Positions 1 to 8,788 of a stretch of DNA of 64,000 nt are shown here, piece by piece. The stretch comes from Gammaproteobacteria bacterium (GTDB lineage Bacteria; Pseudomonadota; Gammaproteobacteria; SZUA-229). A program made the translations under genes and the position numbers. Below the pieces are notes generated by a model that worked only from the letters and a program-made list of their open reading frames with translations, had not been told where the DNA came from and searched no databases. Numbering within the stretch: position 1 is the stretch's first letter; each line of letters opens with the position of its first letter. Location: contig JAOUKT010000001.1 in NCBI GenBank assembly GCA_029882395.1, positions 99,158-163,157 of the forward strand, written 5' to 3'.

Positions 1-2
1 AT

Positions 3-446
3 GCCGTAGAGGCCTGTGACATTCTTTACCAATGCGAGCAGCCGGCTTCTATCGCCGCGCTGGGCATGGGCGTCTGGCTGGCCGTCACTTACCCCATTAA
101 AATGCAAACCAGTTATGTCATGCTTGAACATATTGTCGATGAAACGCCGGACAAAGCAGATGGTGGCGCGGTTGCTGCTATGGTTGCTCATTACATCGCC
201 GATGTGCGTGCAGAAGATGATAAAAAACGCGCCAATATGCAATTTTTAACCATCAACCTGCTCGCCCGTGTTGCCAAGCGCCACAGTGATGTAACAGACC
301 AGGCCGGGCTTGATTTCTGGATTGAAAAACTTGAACTCAACAACCAGGAAAAGTTATTTTCTCGTTTCTCGCTGATCATTAACGCCATTGTTGAAGACCA
401 GTGGTGGTTCGACCGGGATGAGTTGAGAAACAAAATACCGGAATAA
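3..446 (+). CDS. 5'-truncated hypothetical protein (C-terminal 147 residues)
   Basis: The reading frame is open to the left edge of the window and stops at 444-446, so only the C-terminal part is present. I do not recognise a family. The visible part looks helical and soluble: it runs from a Cys-containing segment (EACDILYQCEQ) through a short hydrophobic stretch (GMGVWLAVTYP), a basic region (EDDKKRANMQ) and a C-terminus rich in Trp, Phe and Asp (EDQWWFDRDE). A perfect 10-bp inverted repeat lies about 17 bp after the stop. An internal ATG at 66 exists, but coding continues upstream of it. No function is offered. Confidence 0.6.
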   Translation, partial: AVEACDILYQCEQPASIAALGMGVWLAVTYPIKMQTSYVMLEHIVDETPDKADGGAVAAMVAHYIADVRAEDDKKRANMQFLTINLLARVAKRHSDVTDQAGLDFWIEKLELNNQEKLFSRFSLIINAIVEDQWWFDRDELRNKIPE

Positions 447-463
447 TTAATTTATGCCATCAG

Positions 464-494
464 CAGGCTGTTTCAGTTTCAAATAAACAGCCTG
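464..494 (+). terminator. Hairpin after the truncated gene
   Basis: Perfect 10-bp inverted repeat (CAGGCTGTTT / AAACAGCCTG) with an 11-nt loop, just downstream of the stop at 446 and before parA. There is no strong T-run after it on the plus strand, so it may be an imperfect terminator or an mRNA-stabilising stem. Confidence 0.4.
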
Positions 495-631
495 GAGACT
501 ATTAACACAGCGGGCCCGACAAAAAGCTTATAAAATTTTCAACATCAAACAGGTAATTAGCTCTATACTCTTTTAACGATACAACCCTGTGCACATTAAA
601 AGCAGACTGTCGACGGAAGCGACACATTTTT

Positions 632-1291
632 ATGTCGGAAATTATAAAACGCATCGTCGTTATGAATTCAAAAGGTGGTTGTGGAAAAACCACCATCGCC
701 ACCAATCTTGCCAGCTGTTATGCCCGCCATGGATATGACACAGCGTTGCTGGACTGTGACCCTCAGGAGTCCAGCATGCACTGGCTGCGCAGCCGGGACA
801 AAAACTTACCCGGCATTTATGGCGTCATCGCTCATAAATCAGCCACCCTTAATAAAAATAAATGCTGGCATTTACGCCTGCCGATCGGTACTCAGCGCGT
901 TATTATTGACACGCCGGCAGGCTTACGTGAGACCGATTTGCTGGAAAACCTTCAGAATATTGATGAGGTTGTGATCCCCGTATTACCTTCACCGATTGAC
1001 ATCCATTCTACCGCCGACTTTATCCGCGATTTATTGATCCTCGGAAAATTACGTCGTAAGGAAATACGAATCAACATTATTACCAATAAGGTTAAAGCAA
1101 ACACCATTGCTTTTCAGTCGCTGTGCCGATTCTTAAACACATTAAAGATACCGGTAATAGCACAAATAAAAGACACACAAAATTATGTGCATGCCACCGA
1201 GAAGGGACTGGGCATACATGAAGTTAATAAAAAAACGTTACTGGAAGATAAAATATTATGGGACGGAATACTCAAGCATCTGGAATCATAA
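632..1291 (+). CDS. ParA/MinD-family P-loop ATPase (orphan, no ParB nearby)
   Basis: A 219-residue ParA-type ATPase. The deviant Walker A motif KGGCGKTT is at about residues 14-21, with the signature lysine at its start. A DCDPQESS segment near residue 41 and the switch-like IIDTPAG near residue 90 follow. The family dimerises on ATP, binds DNA nonspecifically and positions plasmids, chromosomes or protein clusters. The protein is short and lacks the N-terminal DNA-binding extension of plasmid ParAs, like orphan cargo-positioning ParAs. No ParB follows. It converges, with 12 bp between the stops, on the HU-LysM gene, so the two may form a functional neighbourhood but not one operon. GGAAG at 615-619 can serve the ATG at 632 at a rather long spacing. 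The cargo is unknown. Confidence 0.88.
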   Translation: MSEIIKRIVVMNSKGGCGKTTIATNLASCYARHGYDTALLDCDPQESSMHWLRSRDKNLPGIYGVIAHKSATLNKNKCWHLRLPIGTQRVIIDTPAGLRETDLLENLQNIDEVVIPVLPSPIDIHSTADFIRDLLILGKLRRKEIRINIITNKVKANTIAFQSLCRFLNTLKIPVIAQIKDTQNYVHATEKGLGIHEVNKKTLLEDKILWDGILKHLES

Positions 1292-1303
1292 AAAACGAGC
1301 GCG

Positions 1304-3130
1304 TTAATCTGACAATAATGACAGATTTTCAATATCTGAACGTGCTATTTCTTCTTTATATTTAATTAACAAATCAGCATCGAACCTTTCCACACCTATC
1401 AAAGAAAAGTACGCGTATGGATTGCCTCTTTTTTTATGGTAGAGATAATTGTAATAGTAGCCTGTAGCAATATTATTCTTATCCTGCTTTGTCAGCGCAT
1501 CAGGCTCGCCATATAAAGTCGGCAACAAAACCAGCTTACCCATTTTTACACGATCAGGGTTATTGATCTTATTCTGGTTAGCCTGATAAATATGTGGCCA
1601 GTAAAAAGGATTGACATAATATTTTTTTGCCAGACGCCAGAGACTATCGCCGTTGATCAGTCGATAATCCCTGGCTGTAAAAAACGCCGTTTGCACGGCA
1701 TTGTTTTGAGTCTGGCCGTCAGCTACTTCTTGCGTAAGCACAGCTGCCTCATCAATGAGCGCATCCGTATTCACGGCAAGCTGCGATGCGGCAAACTCAG
1801 TCTCAATGTCTGCCGGACGGTCAATAACGCCAGCTGTAAGCTCAGCAGCAGCGTCTTCTTCAACGGTATTGAGAGTGGACAGCTCCTCTTCAATCAATGC
1901 TTGCTCACGGCCAGCCGCAACAGGTTCTTCCGCTACTGAAAAAGCCGGCGTAACTGGCTCAGCCGTGAATGTTTGCATCTCTGCAACAGCCTGAGAATCA
2001 ATTGGCTGATTATCGGCTGTAAAGGTATTAAATAAAGTCGCCACTGCAAGTAAAACAATGACAGCCGCAGCAACCGCTAACAACGGCTTTCTGTTAGCCT
2101 GCAGTCCGCCTTTGTCAGTCTCGCCGTTTAACTTTGAAACGGAATTCAACTCCTTATCAAGATCCTGATCTGATTTTGAATCCGTGGTTTCATACAATGC
2201 GCTTCGTGTTTCCGTGCGCACAATAATTTCAGGAGCGGCAAACTTAGGCGCTGATTTTTCTTTTTGCTCAGTATTTTTAAAATAATGCCGTTCAGAGAGT
2301 TTTTTAATGTGATCTACAACAGACTGATCATTCCACTCAAAATCTTTTTTTGCTACGGGTGGTACAACCGCCTCTTTGTCTTTTTTATCATCAAAAGCGG
2401 AAACATCGGGGGTTTCATTTATTTCTTCATGCGCTGTTTGTTGATGATAGCCAGAGTAAGCAACCGTGACTTTTTCCGCTGGCTCGACTGCTGATTCTTT
2501 CTTAAGGATTTCTGCAACCTGTTCTAAAACCTCTATTTCATCTCTAATATCAGCCACCACAGACTCTGGCTGCGCTATTATTGGATCGGCTCCAGTTTTA
2601 TTTTCAGCCTTGAGATCAACGGACTCTTCCGTCGAGAATTTTTCTTTTTTCTGCTCTGCCAGTTTTGCCACAAGACCGGCCGCTTCTGACAGCACTGGTC
2701 GTTTTGCAGCAAGCGGTTTGGTTTGTAAGACAGCAGGCTCAGGTGCCGGCTCTGGTGTTTTATCTGCTGTTGTTTTGGCCGCAACGGCCTTTGGCTGCAG
2801 CAGCGATGCATGTTCAGCCTCATTCCAGGGCACACGGGCTAAAGGGTTGGGCTCAACCGCCTCTTTCAGTCGCTTTGCCGGTGTAAAAATGACACGCGGG
2901 CGCCCCTGAATCAATATCTTATTACCGGTTGACGGGTTAACACCGTTACGTGAATTCATCCATTTGAGCTTAAAAGTGCCAAACTGATGCAAACGAACCT
3001 GACCATCCCTGATCAAGCCTTCACGTATAATATCCAATAAAGCCCTGGAAAATTCAGACAAAAACGCCTGTTCATTGCCGTAAACACGGGCAATCTGATC
3101 CATCAAGGCTTTGTCATAGAGTCGTTTCAT
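1304..3130 (-). CDS. HU-family DNA-binding domain fused to a membrane helix and a LysM domain
   Basis: A 608-residue protein of unusual build. Residues 1-95 are an HU/IHF fold with the family core: QFGTFKLK near 49-56, the beta-arm RNGVNPSTGNKILIQGRPRVIF near 61-82, and the end AKRLKEA. Residues 96-345 are low-complexity, rich in Ala, Glu, Lys and Pro, and probably disordered. A single hydrophobic helix (about 350-367) is preceded by NRK, so the HU end should be cytoplasmic and the rest periplasmic. A LysM domain at about 488-540 carries GDSLWRLAKKYY and a VLLP end, typical of peptidoglycan binding. A 65-residue Tyr-rich tail follows. The start overlaps the stop of the upstream HU-like gene by 4 nt (ATGA), which implies translational coupling. 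Inference: a tether between DNA and cell wall. The domain assignments are firm; the role is not. Confidence 0.9.
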   Translation of the reverse strand: MKRLYDKALMDQIARVYGNEQAFLSEFSRALLDIIREGLIRDGQVRLHQFGTFKLKWMNSRNGVNPSTGNKILIQGRPRVIFTPAKRLKEAVEPNPLARVPWNEAEHASLLQPKAVAAKTTADKTPEPAPEPAVLQTKPLAAKRPVLSEAAGLVAKLAEQKKEKFSTEESVDLKAENKTGADPIIAQPESVVADIRDEIEVLEQVAEILKKESAVEPAEKVTVAYSGYHQQTAHEEINETPDVSAFDDKKDKEAVVPPVAKKDFEWNDQSVVDHIKKLSERHYFKNTEQKEKSAPKFAAPEIIVRTETRSALYETTDSKSDQDLDKELNSVSKLNGETDKGGLQANRKPLLAVAAAVIVLLAVATLFNTFTADNQPIDSQAVAEMQTFTAEPVTPAFSVAEEPVAAGREQALIEEELSTLNTVEEDAAAELTAGVIDRPADIETEFAASQLAVNTDALIDEAAVLTQEVADGQTQNNAVQTAFFTARDYRLINGDSLWRLAKKYYVNPFYWPHIYQANQNKINNPDRVKMGKLVLLPTLYGEPDALTKQDKNNIATGYYYNYLYHKKRGNPYAYFSLIGVERFDADLLIKYKEEIARSDIENLSLLSD

Positions 3131-3414
3131 TCAGGCTTCCAGCTTTTGACAAAATCTTTAAGCCATTGTGATGCGCGAAAAAAAGGCACGGTACGGGCAG
3201 GTGTTAGATAGTATTTCTTTTCCGAAGGCAGATAGGTCCTGCGGGCCGCTGTTTGTTTGACCCCGAATGTTCCAAAACGCCTCAGAACCACCTGTGACTC
3301 TGAGTTCATATGTTGCGTTATGATATCCAGCTCCTGTATTAGGCACCGCCGGGCTTCTGCCTGACTTATTTGCAGCCTAATGGAAAGCAATTTAATCACT
3401 TCAGTTGTTGTCAT
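3127..3414 (-). CDS. Divergent HU-like DNA-binding protein
   Basis: A 95-residue protein with the HU/IHF plan: an N-terminal helical half (EVIKLLSIRLQISQAEARRCL), then LRRFGTFGVKQ near residues 44-54, a shortened Arg/Lys beta-arm and the terminal helix ASQWLKDFVKSW. The canonical arm motif RNPQTG is replaced by RRTYLPSEKK, so DNA intercalation could differ or be lost. It is the first gene of a two-gene unit: its TGA overlaps the ATG of the HU-TM-LysM gene. A good sigma70-type promoter lies about 40-65 bp upstream. It may heterodimerise with the fused HU domain, as HU and IHF subunits do; that is inference. Confidence 0.8.
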   Translation of the reverse strand: MTTTEVIKLLSIRLQISQAEARRCLIQELDIITQHMNSESQVVLRRFGTFGVKQTAARRTYLPSEKKYYLTPARTVPFFRASQWLKDFVKSWKPE

Positions 3415-3451
3415 GCGCCTTTTTCACCAAAAAATACAGCCATCACTATTA

Positions 3452-3479
3452 AATATAGACCTTTTGTGGCCATATTCAA
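3452..3479 (-). promoter_or_regulatory. Putative sigma70 promoter of the HU / HU-LysM operon
   Basis: On the minus strand, TTGAAT (3479-3474), a 16-bp spacer and TATATT (3457-3452) lie about 38 bp upstream of the HU-like ATG. The cold-shock gene promoter at 40239-40212 has the same -35 (TTGAAT) and the same 16-bp spacing. Confidence 0.5.
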
Positions 3480-3578
3480 TCTCCCTGTTAGACGATATTG
3501 TTAAATTCGTATAAAAAACAAGGAGTTAAAAGCTATCTGTTTTTATTATTATGTTTGTCCAGTCTTTATTAAGCGCTA

Positions 3579-4049
3579 TTATTCGGTAATAAGGTTCTGG
3601 TTAAGATTAGGACCTAATTGATCGGTCAATTGCTGTTTTTGCTGATTTAAATTCTCAATCTGTTCTTTCAGTGATGTAACGTCATTATTCACTTGTACAT
3701 AATCTTTCATAATTTTATTTTTATTTTGTAAAACACTGACTTCGGATGTCAAATTACGCACTTTTTTCTTCAGCCGGTTTGTCTGTCTAAGACAAACTTT
3801 GTATTCGTCATTGATTTTTCCTGAATCCTTCTCGTTCGATTTTACAACCGTTGAAATACTGTTGACTTGTACATCTAATGTTGAGTTTTTTTCCACCAAA
3901 CTGGCAATTTTATTATCCAGACGCATAATCTCTTCATTCTTTAAGGTGATAATTTCCAGCCTTGGATCAATCTGTGAATAAATGTAAACAGAAACGATGG
4001 ACATGCCAATTGAAATTAAAAGGGTCACGAGTGTTCTGACTGATATCAT
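3579..4049 (-). CDS. Membrane-anchored coiled-coil protein
   Basis: A 156-residue protein not assignable to a named family. One hydrophobic segment lies at about residues 6-24 (LVTLLISIGMSIVSVYIYS). It is followed by about 120 residues of polar, heptad-like sequence rich in Lys, Glu, Asn, Gln and Leu, a coiled coil, ending in a Gln/Asn-rich tail. Few positive charges precede the helix, so orientation is uncertain, although a short N-terminus with a long exported coiled coil is likely. It lies 164 bp upstream of the HU-like gene on the same strand, so cotranscription is possible, but the HU gene has its own candidate promoter. Membership in the HU-LysM neighbourhood is inference. Confidence 0.6.
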   Translation of the reverse strand: MISVRTLVTLLISIGMSIVSVYIYSQIDPRLEIITLKNEEIMRLDNKIASLVEKNSTLDVQVNSISTVVKSNEKDSGKINDEYKVCLRQTNRLKKKVRNLTSEVSVLQNKNKIMKDYVQVNNDVTSLKEQIENLNQQKQQLTDQLGPNLNQNLITE

Positions 4050-4156
4050 AATTGTATTTCCTGAAGTAAATTTGCTGTTTTCATGTTGTTAAGAATGCAC
4101 TGATCAAACGTGATTATTATAGCCCTGCTAAAACAGCCAGAACCTCATCAGTTGCC

Positions 4157-5449
4157 TTAGCTAAAATAAAGACGCAGCACCCGGAATAAATAATACGCAT
4201 CCCAGGTACCTGCTGTTTCTCGAATTGAATGCATCGCGAATGTAGGCACACCGACATCAATAGTCTTCACACCCAGCCCTGAGGCTGTAACCGGGCCAAT
4301 CGTACTGCCACAGCCCATATCACTTCTCACAACAAACGATTGTACTGGTACATCTGCCTGCTCGCACAGGTGACGAAAAAAAGCACTGGTTTCCGAACTG
4401 GTCGCATAACGCTGATTGGCGTTGACTTTTATGACGGGCCCTTTGTTCAAAATGGGACCATGATTGGCATCATGCTTATCAGAAAAATTGGGGTGGATAC
4501 CGTGTGCATTATCTGCTGAAATCATCAGAGAACGATCAATACAGCGGCTTAAATTTTCTGTTGTATCCGTTAAACGTTGCAGTACCGATTTCAAAAATGA
4601 GCCGTGTGCACCTGCTGCCGACACACTGCCGACTTCTTCATGGTCGCTACAAATCAGCAACGTGTTTTTATTGTTATCCGATTCCAGTAATGCTTTTAAG
4701 CCCACAAAGCAGCTCAGCAGGTTATCCAGTCGTGCCGAGCTGATAAAGTCATCGTGAAAACCGACAATGGATGCTGTCTGCGTATCATACAGACTCAGCT
4801 CATAATCCAGAACCTGCAGCGCATCCTTGGGTGATGAGGCATCGGCTTTAATTAACTGCAATAATAAATCACGAAAGTCCAGCGCCTTATCTTTTGGTAA
4901 TTGCAATATCAGCGGCGGCAAATCGGTTTGGGCGTTGATTGTTTTATTAGAATTAGCCTCCTGGTCAAGGTGGATAGCCAGGCTTGGGATAATCGCTACC
5001 GGTTTTTCAAAATCGATCAGGCGGCTGACGAGCTCACCATCTGTTGTTTTATAGGTAACACGTCCCGCAATTGATAAATCGCGATCAAACCAGGGATTTA
5101 ATAACACACCACCGTAGACTTCGACACCTAGCTGATAATAACTGTGTTTGCTGATTTCGGGTGTCGGCTTTATTTTCAGGCAGGGACTATCGGTATGAGC
5201 ACCGACCATTTTAAAACCGCTTTCTACTGCCGATTCAGAGGCTTTATTAAATGCGATGATGGCGGAGTCGTTTCGGCAGACGTAATAACGCCCGGCAGCA
5301 AGCCCCTGCCAGCTATCTGCTTCATATAAACGCTGATACCCGGCTTGTTCAAGGCTGATGATCATGCACTCCACGGCATGAAAAGGCGTTGGTGAACAGC
5401 CCAGAAAATCAATCAGCTCATCATTAAATAATTGTTGTGAAGCGTCCAT
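4157..5449 (-). CDS. apeB: M18-family aspartyl aminopeptidase
   Basis: A 430-residue protein, full length for bacterial ApeB. It carries the M18 zinc-binding and catalytic segments: VGAHTDSPCLKIKP near residue 83 (His and Asp), SDHEEVGS near 268 (catalytic Glu pair), DMGCGSTIGP near 380 and a C-terminal FAMHSIRETAG (His ligand). The family removes N-terminal acidic residues from peptides in the cytoplasm using two metal ions. AGAGGATTT places a ribosome-binding site before the ATG at 5449. It starts 8 bp after the stop of the NAD-kinase-like gene on the same strand, so the two are probably cotranscribed. Confidence 0.93.
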   Translation of the reverse strand: MDASQQLFNDELIDFLGCSPTPFHAVECMIISLEQAGYQRLYEADSWQGLAAGRYYVCRNDSAIIAFNKASESAVESGFKMVGAHTDSPCLKIKPTPEISKHSYYQLGVEVYGGVLLNPWFDRDLSIAGRVTYKTTDGELVSRLIDFEKPVAIIPSLAIHLDQEANSNKTINAQTDLPPLILQLPKDKALDFRDLLLQLIKADASSPKDALQVLDYELSLYDTQTASIVGFHDDFISSARLDNLLSCFVGLKALLESDNNKNTLLICSDHEEVGSVSAAGAHGSFLKSVLQRLTDTTENLSRCIDRSLMISADNAHGIHPNFSDKHDANHGPILNKGPVIKVNANQRYATSSETSAFFRHLCEQADVPVQSFVVRSDMGCGSTIGPVTASGLGVKTIDVGVPTFAMHSIRETAGTWDAYYLFRVLRLYFS

Positions 5450-5457
5450 AAATCCTC

Positions 5458-6603
5458 TTAAATCGATATTTTATATAACATGTATTCATCATAACCCGTC
5501 AGTACTCTTACCATGCCCGATAACGCTGAATTAAGTTTCTCATCACCGCTGTCTACGCGCAACGCCCTCCCCATCAAACCGCGTATTTTTTCAGCTGTGG
5601 CCAAATAATGGATATTTTTGAGCCCGACCCTGCGAATAACTTCAGGGCTAAACTGCTGGTTACCGCGTCCAAATACTATGCCCTGACCGCCTATCACTGT
5701 GACTATTATACGCGCCTCTGCGGCAGAATACTGATCCATATATTGTAAAATCTGTTGTTCGGTTAAATCACTGCCAACCAGTTGCTGATTGATGACAAGG
5801 TCAATTCCCAGCAGGGTATTTTCCAGCCCTAACTCTTGCATAATCGCCGCCGGTGTTGAGCCTGAGCCAATAAAATACAAAACATCCGGCTGCATCTGCT
5901 CAATCACCGTCAGCGCAATGTTTTGTAATGCCAGTGATTCATGCTCGACACCGCCTTCTTTAAGCGCCTGCATGTGTTGATTATCCTGTGGCACCCATAA
6001 TCCGCCATAACGCCGGGCTTTAACAACGCCATCACGAAACGCAACCTCGTCAATATCCATGACGTCAGCTTCTACCAGCCTCGCGGCTTTACCCCTGATG
6101 ATTGATGCCACTAATTCACCGGCATGTAGCGGCGATACAGCATAGACGGCGGAATGAATTTTACAACCCGCAGGAATGCCAACAACCGACACCGAGTCCA
6201 GCGCATTGAGCGCTGATAAGGCATTATAGATGTCGCGTGCGGTGCCATCGCCACCGGCAAACATCAACAGATCAACTTTAGCTTTGACCATCATCTCAAC
6301 GGCATGACGAGTGTCCAGCGGCTCGGTTTGTTCAGTCTCAGGGCGCATCACCAGACGATAGTTCAGACCGGCCTCTTCTGCCGCCTCTTGTCCCATAGTG
6401 CCCGCCACAGTGAGCACTTCAAATAACGCTTTTAACGCCGATAATGGCTGCAAGGCCTGCAAGCTCCGAGCCCCGGCCAGGGCTATTGCTCCCTGCTCAA
6501 AAGCGGCCTCGCGGATAACCTTGCCATCACTGCCTTTCAAGCCTAGCCGGCCACCAATACCCGCCACAGGATTAACAATTAAACCCAGTTTAAACAAGGA
6601 CAT
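5458..6603 (-). CDS. ATP-NAD kinase family protein (AcoX-like)
   Basis: A 381-residue protein of the ATP-NAD/AcoX kinase family. It begins with the nucleotide-fold strand LGLIVNPVAGIGGRLGLKGSD and has the family GGDGTARDI loop near residue 117, then VGIPAGCKIHSAVYAVSP. It is longer than NadK and lacks the NadK NE/D pattern. The related acetoin-locus AcoX proteins are of uncertain substrate, so calling it an NAD kinase would be too strong. It diverges from ispG with about 90 bp between start codons and leads into apeB. The start at 6603 fits the conserved N-terminal strand. Confidence 0.82.
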   Translation of the reverse strand: MSLFKLGLIVNPVAGIGGRLGLKGSDGKVIREAAFEQGAIALAGARSLQALQPLSALKALFEVLTVAGTMGQEAAEEAGLNYRLVMRPETEQTEPLDTRHAVEMMVKAKVDLLMFAGGDGTARDIYNALSALNALDSVSVVGIPAGCKIHSAVYAVSPLHAGELVASIIRGKAARLVEADVMDIDEVAFRDGVVKARRYGGLWVPQDNQHMQALKEGGVEHESLALQNIALTVIEQMQPDVLYFIGSGSTPAAIMQELGLENTLLGIDLVINQQLVGSDLTEQQILQYMDQYSAAEARIIVTVIGGQGIVFGRGNQQFSPEVIRRVGLKNIHYLATAEKIRGLMGRALRVDSGDEKLNSALSGMVRVLTGYDEYMLYKISI

Positions 6604-6630
6604 ACTACAGAGATCTCTAACTAACTATGG

Positions 6631-6646
6631 ATGATAGTGGTATCAT
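6631..6646. promoter_or_regulatory. Inverted repeat between ispG and the NAD-kinase-like gene
   Basis: ATGATA-GTGG-TATCAT is a perfect 6-bp dyad in the 90-bp divergent intergenic region. TATCAT also resembles a -10 box reading toward ispG. It could be an operator or a promoter element; no regulator is indicated. Confidence 0.3.
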
Positions 6647-6692
6647 ACACCGGCTTACAATTAATCTGCGAATTCTGCTGAGTCAAACATAC

Positions 6693-7925
6693 ATGAATTT
6701 CGAAAATGCCTTTAAAATACGACGTCACTGCCATCGTGTACAGATTGATCATGTCACCGTAGGTGGAGATGCTCCGGTGGTGATTCAGTCGATGACGAAT
6801 ACCGATACAGCCGATATTGCCGCCACAGTCAAACAAATCGCGGAGCTGGCCGAAGCCGGTTCAGAGCTGGTTCGCATCACCGTCAATACATCGGATGCCG
6901 CTGCCGCGGTGCCAGAAATCCGCCAACAACTTAATGCCATGGGCTGCCATGTGCCATTGATTGGTGATTTTCATTTCAATGGCCACAAACTGCTGACTCA
7001 GCACCCAGCCTGTGCAGAAGCCTTGTCGAAATACCGAATTAACCCCGGCAATGTTGGCCGTGGTAAAAAACGCGATGAACAGTTTGCTACCATGATTGAG
7101 TTTGCGATCAAATACAACAAGGCGGTGCGCATTGGCGTCAACTGGGGCAGCATGGATCAGGAGCTACTGGCCAGGCTAATGGATGAGAACGCCCAGTCAG
7201 CTGAGCCGGCCGAGCCTAAAGATGTCATGTTTGAAACCGTGATTCGCTCGGCTCTTGATAGCGCCGAAAAAGCCGAAGAGCTGGGTCTTGCCGCTGATAA
7301 AATCGTGCTTTCATGCAAAATGAGTGCGGTGCAGGATTTAATCGTCGTCTATCGTGAAATGGCCAAACGCTGTCAGTACGCGCTGCACCTGGGATTAACC
7401 GAGGCCGGCATGGGCTCCAAAGGTATTGTCGCCTCCAGCGCCGCATTAAGCGTGTTGTTGCATGACGGTATCGGTGACACCATCAGGATTTCACTTACCC
7501 CTGAACCCGGTGCAGGCCGTGAAAAAGAAGTGATTGTTGGCCAGGAAATTTTACAGACCATGGGGCTCAGAGCCTTCGTGCCCCTGGTGACAGCCTGCCC
7601 CGGTTGCGGCCGAACCACCAGCACCTACTTCCAGACACTGGCTGAAAACATTCAGAACTATGTTCGCGAGCAGATGCCCAGCTGGCGTGAGCGATACACA
7701 GGCGTCGAGCACATGTCAGTTGCCGTCATGGGCTGTGTTGTCAATGGTCCCGGAGAAAGCAAACACGCCAATATCGGCATCAGCCTGCCAGGCAATGGTG
7801 AAAAGCCCGTCGCCCCCGTGTATGAGGATGGGGTTAAAACGGTAACCCTGAAAGGTGATCATATCAGCCAGCAATTTCAGCAAATGGTTGATGACTATAT
7901 TGAACGAACTTACGAAAAACTCTGA
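6693..7925 (+). CDS. ispG: 4-hydroxy-3-methylbut-2-enyl diphosphate synthase (IspG)
   Basis: A 410-residue IspG/GcpE enzyme that reductively converts methylerythritol cyclodiphosphate to HMBPP in the MEP isoprenoid pathway using a [4Fe-4S] cluster. The TIM-barrel start [19 protein letters not shown] is near residue 20. Cluster ligands lie in [11 protein letters not shown] and in the family signature [11 protein letters not shown] chose the ATG at 6693 rather than an in-frame ATG at 6627: the 22 extra residues have no counterpart in the family, and the [16 protein letters not shown] start aligns well. The ribosome-binding site is weak. Transcribed alone, divergent from the NAD-kinase-like gene. 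Confidence 0.95.
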   Translation: MNFENAFKIRRHCHRVQIDHVTVGGDAPVVIQSMTNTDTADIAATVKQIAELAEAGSELVRITVNTSDAAAAVPEIRQQLNAMGCHVPLIGDFHFNGHKLLTQHPACAEALSKYRINPGNVGRGKKRDEQFATMIEFAIKYNKAVRIGVNWGSMDQELLARLMDENAQSAEPAEPKDVMFETVIRSALDSAEKAEELGLAADKIVLSCKMSAVQDLIVVYREMAKRCQYALHLGLTEAGMGSKGIVASSAALSVLLHDGIGDTIRISLTPEPGAGREKEVIVGQEILQTMGLRAFVPLVTACPGCGRTTSTYFQTLAENIQNYVREQMPSWRERYTGVEHMSVAVMGCVVNGPGESKHANIGISLPGNGEKPVAPVYEDGVKTVTLKGDHISQQFQQMVDDYIERTYEKL

Positions 7926-7979
7926 GCAAAACAGGCCGTCTATAAAATGGCGGCAGGTTAAAACAAAGTGCCCTTGTTT

Positions 7980-8348
7980 TTAATTCAATGTCCTTGAAAA
8001 AGCCACCTCTTCTCCCTGATCATAAACCAGGTCCAGCATCATATTGTCGCCATCGGCATCGGCACGGACTTCAGTCAGTCCCGCTTCTCGTGTTGCCAGA
8101 TAGGCACACGTCGCCACAATCATCTGCTCATTATTAGCGTCTATAGAATGTATCAGGGTCATGGCAACAAATTTGGCCCGGTCTTTGGCACCGGGTTGAT
8201 CAATTTTTTCATCGCCGAGCATGAAACCCGCGTCCATATCTGAGTCCATTTTATCGAGATATTCTCTTTGTTTACCGGGCAGACGTTTATTGCGGTCATA
8301 TTCAATGATCGATTCATTATTGATATAGACAGTTAATTTATGGTTCAT
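7980..8348 (-). CDS. Hypothetical small acidic protein
   Basis: A 122-residue acidic soluble protein I cannot assign. It starts MNHKLTVYINNESIIEYDRNKRLPGKQREYL and has a long helix (AMTLIHSIDANNEQMIVATCAYLATREAGL) and an Asp-rich end. Many proteobacteria have similar short conserved proteins, but I cannot name a family. The ATG at 8348 has GGAG about 7 bp upstream and is preferred over an in-frame start at 8390. It converges on ispG, with a weak hairpin (ACAAAGTGCCCTTGT) between them. Confidence 0.6.
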   Translation of the reverse strand: MNHKLTVYINNESIIEYDRNKRLPGKQREYLDKMDSDMDAGFMLGDEKIDQPGAKDRAKFVAMTLIHSIDANNEQMIVATCAYLATREAGLTEVRADADGDNMMLDLVYDQGEEVAFSRTLN

Positions 8349-8788
8349 CAGTATCTCCGGCACACATTGTATTAGCCGTGCATTATACAACAGCTGCGAT
8401 GCAAAACAGAGCCGTTGTCAGCAGACAGCTAAAAAGCCTGCCAGACACCGATGCCCGGATATCAAACACCGTCGACTGTTTCACTTTTGAATCAGGGACT
8501 ATCAGCAGACATAGACTCTATGCCAGCGTGGGTTTGAAAATAAACACTTCTAAACGACTGCACTCAATGGACTAGCAATGCATAGCTGCAGCGTTCTTCA
8601 AAAGCTTTTAACCGTTAAAGCAAAAACGGCCGCATTATTGTGCAAGCTATTGAAGTCATCATAGAAAAAGAAGATGATAGGCACTGGCGCAATTTTGTAA
8701 CGCGTACTGAAAGACGATGAAACTGAGTTTGGCCGCCTACTCATCTAAAGCGGGTACTGACGCCAAATTCATACAAAGGGACTTGAAA
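8349..8788. other. Intergenic, no supported gene
   Basis: About 440 bp between the hypothetical gene and the redox protein. Short open frames occur in it (for example 8378-8575 and 8640-8720), but none has a convincing start signal or recognisable product. The promoters of both flanking genes should lie here. Confidence 0.4.

Noticed and set aside
8640..8720. A 26-codon frame starting GTG that abuts the redox gene's alternative start
   Set aside because: No Shine-Dalgarno site and no recognisable sequence; too short to support.
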